A stretch of 9,834 bases of DNA, from the NCBI GenBank assembly GCA_024278415.1, contig JAJRTI010000848.1, positions 1 to 9,834 on the forward strand. The letters run 5' to 3'. How positions within the stretch are numbered: position 1 is the first letter of the stretch; each line of letters starts with the position of its first letter. The position numbers and the translations under genes were made by a program. Shown here piece after piece: positions 5,471 through 9,834 of the stretch. Source of the DNA: Planctomycetota bacterium. Lineage in GTDB: Bacteria > Planctomycetota > Brocadiia > JAJRTI01. Below the pieces are notes generated by a model. The model was not told where the DNA came from. It did no database searches and saw nothing but the letters and a program-made list of their open reading frames with translations.

Positions 5471-7723
5471 ATGGCCCAAGATTCCCAGTTTCCCAATCGA
5501 GTCATCGTTGCCGACGCCGCCGGCAAGCCGTACGAATCCGCCGGCCGCGCGGCCGCGCGGTTGCTTGATCTGTCGCTCGTCCACGCGGAGGCCCCAGCTC
5601 CCGGCGCGATCAACATTGGGCCAGCCGAGTTCGCATCGGCGGACGAACATGCCGCGGATCTTATTGCGACCGCGCCCAGCAACAGGCTTTGGGACATCAT
5701 CTGCGAGACCGACAACGCCGGCTGGATCGTGAGCGGCTCCAGCCCCTTCGCGGCCGCGCACGCCGCGCTCACGCTCGCGGACTGGCTGCGCTGGGACGAG
5801 CCGCAGCCCCGGCCCTTCCGCAGATTGCGCACGCCGGTGTTCCGCTCCATGACCATGGAGTTCGACGACTGGTCCGCCGGCTTCGCCCGGCTCGCGGACG
5901 GCTTCGACATGGCGAGGCATGTCGCGGACGCGGCTCGGGTCGGCATCGAGGCGCTCGAAGTCAATCTCCTCGCCGACGCGGCGCCCGTGCAGGTGCGCGA
6001 GCGCCGGGTGTATGAAGACATGTACCAGTGGTGGTGCATCTACTCGCCGGGGCTCGACATGTTCTTCGAGTCGGACCTGACCCGCGGCACGTACCAGCGC
6101 TCGATGCTCCAGCGCAATCTCGACAAGCTCCTCGCCACGGCCGAACTGTGCCGCGCCTGGGGCATCACGCCCACGTTCATCGCGTTCGAGCCGCGCGTTT
6201 GGCCCGAGCGCCTCTACGACAAGTATCCCGACCTCCGCGGCGCGCGGGTCGATTGCTCCGACTACTCTGCGGAGGCCGAGTTCGCGCCGGACCCCAACCA
6301 CCCGCTCGTGCTGGAGCACTACGGGGAGATGATGACGCAGCTCATGGAGGCCGTGCCCGACCTCGGTCTGTTCTCGATCTGGTCACAGGACAGCAACGCG
6401 GGTTTCCCCTGGGCGCAGAAGCTCTACGCCGGACCCAACGGCCCCCGCCTGGCGCGCAAGCGGCCGGTGGAGGAGGGCGTGGTGAATCTGATGACCGCGC
6501 TCCGCGACGCCGGCCGCAAGGTCAACCCCAACCTCCAGCTCACGATCTGCGGGTCGTGGTTCGTGGGCGACGAAGTGCCCGCGATTGCGAACGCGCTGCC
6601 GGCTGACATCGGCATGAGCTACACGACGCGGCCCGGCGAGTGGGAGCCCGTCGAGACGATCCGAAGCTGCGGCAAGGAGCCGCAGGTGCAAATCGAAGAA
6701 CTCAGCAACCCGTGGAAGCCGCTTGGGCCAATCCTCGGTGTGCCCGCGCCGTGGAAGGTCTTCGACATGCTCTGCAACGTCAAGGACGAGGGCCGCGTGC
6801 AGAACCTCATCTTGCGTGGCGGCATCCAGTCCGAGGTCTTCGTGCCCCACTTCATCACCAACGAAGTCCTGCGCGCGTTCCGCTTCGAGGGACCGGCGTT
6901 GGACGCGGACGCGCTCATCCAACGCCGCGCTAAGGCCTGGACGAATAGCGATGGGGAGGCCCGCGCGCTCGTCGATGCATGGAAGCTCTGCGACGAGGCC
7001 GTGCGCGCGGTCAAGGTCGATGCGTGGACCGTGAACTTCGTGTCCGGCCGCACCCTGTGGCGCCGCATGGTCAAGCCGCTCGTGCCCAATCAGGCCCTGC
7101 TCACGCTTGAGGACAAGTGCTACTACAGCCACCTCGAGTTCACCGTCGGCCACACCGACCCCGCGTGGATCGACAACTTCTACAAGGGCTGGGGCCGCAT
7201 GGTGCGCGACGACGACGCGCACGCGGCGCTTGCGAACTACGACGATAACATTTTGCCTAAGTTGCGCGAGGCCATCGCCGCGCTGGACGCGTGCGAATCG
7301 CTGTCAGGCACAGCACGCGACGTGCGAGACCGTATCGAGACGTTCGACCGCGTGTTCCGGACCGACCGCAACTTGATGGAAGTGCAGGAAGCCATCCACG
7401 CGTGCCTCGCGGAAGATCGCGAGCATCCCGAACGCAGCGGCCACGCGCGGCGAGTCCGCGCACGCATCGAGGATGAACTCGACAACGTGCGCGCGTTCAT
7501 CGACCTAATCGAGTCGTCGCCCTCGACACTCATCCCGACCACGTCGTGGGAAGAGAGTACGTTCATTCATCGCTCGCCCTTCGAGCACTTGCTCAAGCTC
7601 AAGCTCGACCGCATGCAACGCCACATGGACGACCCGCCGGGCCCCTGGTTCCGCGAACTGGAGCAGCCGGGTGGGTGGACGAGTGATCTGAGAGAAGAGT
7701 TGAGGGAGATTGGTGGGACGTAA
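5471..7723 (+). CDS. Putative cytoplasmic glycoside hydrolase, GH67/GH20-like architecture
   Basis: The product is 750 residues. AAGGA at 5458-5462 lies eight bases before the ATG. No signal peptide is visible, so it probably stays in the cytoplasm. Residues about 10-110 look like the alpha/beta N-terminal domain that precedes the barrel in GH67 and GH20 enzymes (INIGPAEF, then DNAGWIVSGSSPFAAAHAALTLADWL, key region 81-105). Residues about 121-470 read as a TIM barrel: TPVFRSMTMEFDDW, GITPTFIAFEPRVWP, LGLFSIWSQDSNAGF, LQLTICGSWF and PQVQIEELSNPWKP. Acidic residues at strand ends (E240, D307, E409/E410) are candidate catalytic residues, by inference only. The remainder to 750 is mostly helical. 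GH67 alpha-glucuronidases are also intracellular and somewhat shorter, which makes uronate release possible. I do not recognise an exact family, so activity stays unassigned. It may be transcribed with the following lyase-like gene, although a strong hairpin separates them. Confidence 0.65.
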   Translation: MAQDSQFPNRVIVADAAGKPYESAGRAAARLLDLSLVHAEAPAPGAINIGPAEFASADEHAADLIATAPSNRLWDIICETDNAGWIVSGSSPFAAAHAALTLADWLRWDEPQPRPFRRLRTPVFRSMTMEFDDWSAGFARLADGFDMARHVADAARVGIEALEVNLLADAAPVQVRERRVYEDMYQWWCIYSPGLDMFFESDLTRGTYQRSMLQRNLDKLLATAELCRAWGITPTFIAFEPRVWPERLYDKYPDLRGARVDCSDYSAEAEFAPDPNHPLVLEHYGEMMTQLMEAVPDLGLFSIWSQDSNAGFPWAQKLYAGPNGPRLARKRPVEEGVVNLMTALRDAGRKVNPNLQLTICGSWFVGDEVPAIANALPADIGMSYTTRPGEWEPVETIRSCGKEPQVQIEELSNPWKPLGPILGVPAPWKVFDMLCNVKDEGRVQNLILRGGIQSEVFVPHFITNEVLRAFRFEGPALDADALIQRRAKAWTNSDGEARALVDAWKLCDEAVRAVKVDAWTVNFVSGRTLWRRMVKPLVPNQALLTLEDKCYYSHLEFTVGHTDPAWIDNFYKGWGRMVRDDDAHAALANYDDNILPKLREAIAALDACESLSGTARDVRDRIETFDRVFRTDRNLMEVQEAIHACLAEDREHPERSGHARRVRARIEDELDNVRAFIDLIESSPSTLIPTTSWEESTFIHRSPFEHLLKLKLDRMQRHMDDPPGPWFRELEQPGGWTSDLREELREIGGT

Positions 7724-7724
7724 C

Positions 7725-7777
7725 GCGTAAAACGTAAAACGTAAGAAGGTGCCGCCCTTACGTTTTACGTTTTACGC
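7725..7777. repeat. 21-bp perfect inverted repeat of TTTTACG-type heptamers; possible terminator
   Basis: Positions 7725-7745 and 7757-7777 are exact reverse complements around an 11-base loop, starting two bases after the stop of the 750-residue gene. The arms are made of the heptamer CGTAAAA, or TTTTACG on the other side. Degenerate units continue to about 7799 (CTTTACG, TTTCACG, TTACACG). The stem is AT-rich, unlike the surroundings. Position fits a transcription terminator or mRNA-stabilising hairpin, but no clean U-tract follows. It may instead be an intergenic repeat family or a protein-binding array. Confidence 0.7.
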
Positions 7778-7863
7778 TTTACGTTTCACGTCCTTACACG
7801 CCGCGTTCCTCGCCCACCAACCAATTCGCCATGAAGTACTACATATTCGCGTTCCTCATTTCT

Positions 7864-7869
7864 GGAGGG
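7864..7869 (+). promoter_or_regulatory. Strong ribosome binding site deciding the lyase-like gene start
   Basis: GGAGGG lies six bases before the ATG at 7876. The alternative ATG at 7831 is in the same frame but has no such site, and its 15 extra codons use unusually AT-ending codons (ATA, ATT, TCT, GGA, CCA). Against this, the extra residues (MKYYIFAFLISGGPLMA) could be a short signal peptide. Confidence 0.6.
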
Positions 7870-7875
7870 CCACTC

Positions 7876-9834
7876 ATGGCCGCTCGCCCGACAGTGTTCA
7901 ACGGAGAGACGATCCCGCCGGTCAAGCGATTCAGCGGGAGTTGGGCCACGGTCTTGCGGCCAAACTTCCCGGCGAGCAAGCCCATCGCCAAGCTCAAGGA
8001 CTTGCACCTGCGCACGCCGCTGGTTGTCGATGGCAAGCCCGCCTGCACGCTGCTCGCGCCCGCAGGGCGCTACGCCGATCTCGCACAGAAAATTCGGGCC
8101 GCGGTGAGAGCCAAGACCGGCGTCGAGCTGCCCCTCAAGGTTATCACCGAGTGCAGAGACCCCGAAGCCATGCTCGCGGACACGCACGTCATCACGTTCG
8201 GGAACATGGCCACGAACCCGTTTCTATTTCGGCTCTACTGCCGTTGGCTCACGCTGCTGGACCTGAAGTGGCCGGGGCCGGGCGGGCACGCGCTGCTGTC
8301 GCTCCACAATCCCTTCGGCAACGGCCACAACGCGATCCTCGTCGGCGGGAGCGACGACGCGGGAGTCGCCGAGTCGGCGAAGCGGTTGGCGGAGCGCATC
8401 GCGGCCGGCCAAGAGCTTGGTTGGATACACGACGTGTCGCTCCGCGGCCCCAAGCCGCCGGAGCCCTGGAAGGACGACGCTACCTATTTCTGGCCCGGAG
8501 TGCCGGGCCGCGCGGGCCACATCGGCGCGCGGGCGGTCTGCTTCGGATGGAACTCCATCGCGACGTACGCCTGCCTCTACTACATGACCGGACGCCAGGA
8601 GTACGCCGACCGGTTCAAGAAGCTGGCCATGAGCCGGCCGGGGCACGTGCCCGACGAGTTGCGCGAGGACTACTGCTACTGGAATCCGGCGAATCCGCTG
8701 GTGGAGACGTACCACTACTACTCCCACCTGATCCCCTACCTTTGGGATCTGATCGAGGAAGCGCCGGCCTTCACCGACGCCGAGCGCGTCTACATCACGA
8801 ACAAGCTCATCGAGCAGCAGGACCACTACTACCCGCACGACAACTTCGGCGCGCCCAACGGCAGCCGCCACAGCAGCTATCAGATGTTGAACATCTACAC
8901 CGGCAGCCTCTACCTCGCCAAGTATTACCCAGAGCGCCGCTGGTTCCAGCGCGTAGCCAACATCCGGAAAGCCTTCGACGCGGGGCGCGGCAACTGCACC
9001 TGGGGCGAGTTGGACAAGATCGATTGGCTGCCGACCAGCGAGGAGTTCGTGCTCAACTTCTTTTTGCTCGACGATTCGTGGGACGCGTTCGTCGCGGACG
9101 GCAGCGCGGCCGAGATGATCGCGCCCCAGTTGCACTGCTGGACCGGCAAGGCGAGAGAGCCGGTCAACGCGCAGCAAGCGCTCAGCATGATGCACAAGGC
9201 CGCGTGGATGCTCGACGATCCGAGCTGGGTGTGGCTCGCCCGGCAGGCCCGCTACGACCTCGACGTGTTCCGCGTCGGCCAGTCGTGGTGGCCCGGGCCG
9301 GAGCTGTCGCCCAAGCCGCCAAAATGGGCCGTGAACCGCGTCTCCGTGGTTCCGATGCAGAAGGCGTATTGGTACGCGAACGGCCGGCCGATTCCACTGA
9401 AGCTGGGCGCGCAGTTCGCGGTCTACCGCAACTCGATGGACGAGAGCGGCGACTATGTGCGGCTCGACATGGCTTGGCTTTGCGAGCGCAACGCGTACCA
9501 TCTCGCCACGCCGGACGTGCTTCGCATCGACGGCGCGCGGCTGATCCCCGGCCCCGGCGCCAACGTGACGGTGCGCCGCGACGGCCTCGTGGAGACGGGC
9601 CGCACCCCGAAGATGGCCGCGCTGACCGGTCGCTGCGGCCTGAGCGAAGGCGCAGTCATGGCGGCCATGACGCCCAACGCGTCCTACAGCAAGTGGGAGC
9701 GCATCCTGCTCCATCGCACCGGCAAGCGAACCGTGTGCGTGGACCGCATCACCCCGCGGGACGCGGGGCCGCTCGAAGTGACCATCGACTGGCCCCTCGC
9801 GGGTGGCGCGGGCCGGCAGTCGCCAGCCGGGGAC
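7876..9834 (+). CDS. Heparinase/alginate-lyase-like protein (3' partial)
   Basis: The frame is open from the ATG at 7876 to the right edge without a stop, giving at least 653 residues. Residues about 55-180 resemble the alpha/beta domain found before catalytic domains in GH20/GH67-type proteins (LLAPAGRYADLAQKIRAAV, then HNAILVGGSDDAGVAESAKRL). Residues about 215-470 are rich in helices and aromatic residues, with HYYSHLIPYLWD (280-291) and RHSSYQMLNIYTGSLYLAKYY starting at residue 331, as in the alpha/alpha toroid of polysaccharide lyases. From about 495 onwards beta-rich sequence (KAYWYANGRPIPLKLGAQFAVYRNS, DYVRLDMAW, ERNAYHLATPDVLRIDGARLIPG) resembles the C-terminal sandwich of heparinase II/III-like lyases. 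Tyr and His residues in the toroid are candidate catalytic groups, by family analogy. Likely role: eliminative cleavage of a uronic-acid polysaccharide. Location depends on the start: an in-frame ATG at 7831 would add a weak signal peptide. Without it the protein would be cytoplasmic. The exact family is not certain. Confidence 0.72.
   Translation, partial: MAARPTVFNGETIPPVKRFSGSWATVLRPNFPASKPIAKLKDLHLRTPLVVDGKPACTLLAPAGRYADLAQKIRAAVRAKTGVELPLKVITECRDPEAMLADTHVITFGNMATNPFLFRLYCRWLTLLDLKWPGPGGHALLSLHNPFGNGHNAILVGGSDDAGVAESAKRLAERIAAGQELGWIHDVSLRGPKPPEPWKDDATYFWPGVPGRAGHIGARAVCFGWNSIATYACLYYMTGRQEYADRFKKLAMSRPGHVPDELREDYCYWNPANPLVETYHYYSHLIPYLWDLIEEAPAFTDAERVYITNKLIEQQDHYYPHDNFGAPNGSRHSSYQMLNIYTGSLYLAKYYPERRWFQRVANIRKAFDAGRGNCTWGELDKIDWLPTSEEFVLNFFLLDDSWDAFVADGSAAEMIAPQLHCWTGKAREPVNAQQALSMMHKAAWMLDDPSWVWLARQARYDLDVFRVGQSWWPGPELSPKPPKWAVNRVSVVPMQKAYWYANGRPIPLKLGAQFAVYRNSMDESGDYVRLDMAWLCERNAYHLATPDVLRIDGARLIPGPGANVTVRRDGLVETGRTPKMAALTGRCGLSEGAVMAAMTPNASYSKWERILLHRTGKRTVCVDRITPRDAGPLEVTIDWPLAGGAGRQSPAGD

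Noticed and set aside
5298..5732. Small plus-strand frame beginning in the composite palindrome
   Set aside because: It is mostly a translation of hairpin repeats and then overlaps the 750-residue gene in another frame.
8224..9714. 496-residue open frame on the minus strand
   Set aside because: It is antisense to the lyase-like gene, rich in Arg, Val, His and Ala as expected from the complement of GC-rich codons, and has no recognisable domain.

Overview
The window is about 9.8 kb of GC-rich bacterial DNA with six protein genes, all on the plus strand. The first is cut by the left edge and the last by the right edge. Gene content resembles carbohydrate-degradation loci of uncultivated Planctomycetota, Lentisphaerota, Hydrogenedentota and similar environmental lineages: a secreted parallel beta-helix protein, a HEAT-repeat protein with a jelly-roll-like tail, large glycosidase-like and lyase-like proteins, and gene borders full of short hairpins. 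The phylum is inferred from gene style only. No rRNA, tRNA, CRISPR array, transposase or integrase was seen.

Layout: 2-1549 holds the C-terminal part of a HEAT-repeat protein. 1559-1660 is a repeat-rich spacer with two tandem copies of a 16-bp word. 1700-3100 encodes an exported right-handed beta-helix protein (pectate-lyase-like). 3102-3463 is a spacer with seven short hairpins and a third copy of the 16-bp word. 3532-4266 and 4277-5077 are a tight gene pair: an RraA/HMG-aldolase-like enzyme and an AraC-family regulator. 5112-5332 is a composite palindrome built of nested inverted repeats. 5471-7723 encodes a 750-residue glycosidase-like protein without a signal peptide. 7725-7777 is a 21-bp perfect stem made of TTTTACG-type heptamers. 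7876 to the right edge is the start of a large heparinase/alginate-lyase-like protein.

A working hypothesis is that the locus handles a uronic-acid-containing polysaccharide. The beta-helix protein and the lyase-like protein would cut the chain, the GH67/GH20-like protein would process fragments in the cytoplasm, the RraA-like enzyme would act on a keto-acid product, and the AraC-type protein with its cupin sensor would control expression. Substrate and chemistry are not proven by the sequence.

The most unusual part is non-coding. Three of the spacers hold mosaics of short palindromes whose arms differ in sequence but keep a T-NN-A tip. In two of these clusters the loop orientation flips near the middle, so each cluster is an inverted pair of half-clusters, as in REP/BIME-type elements.
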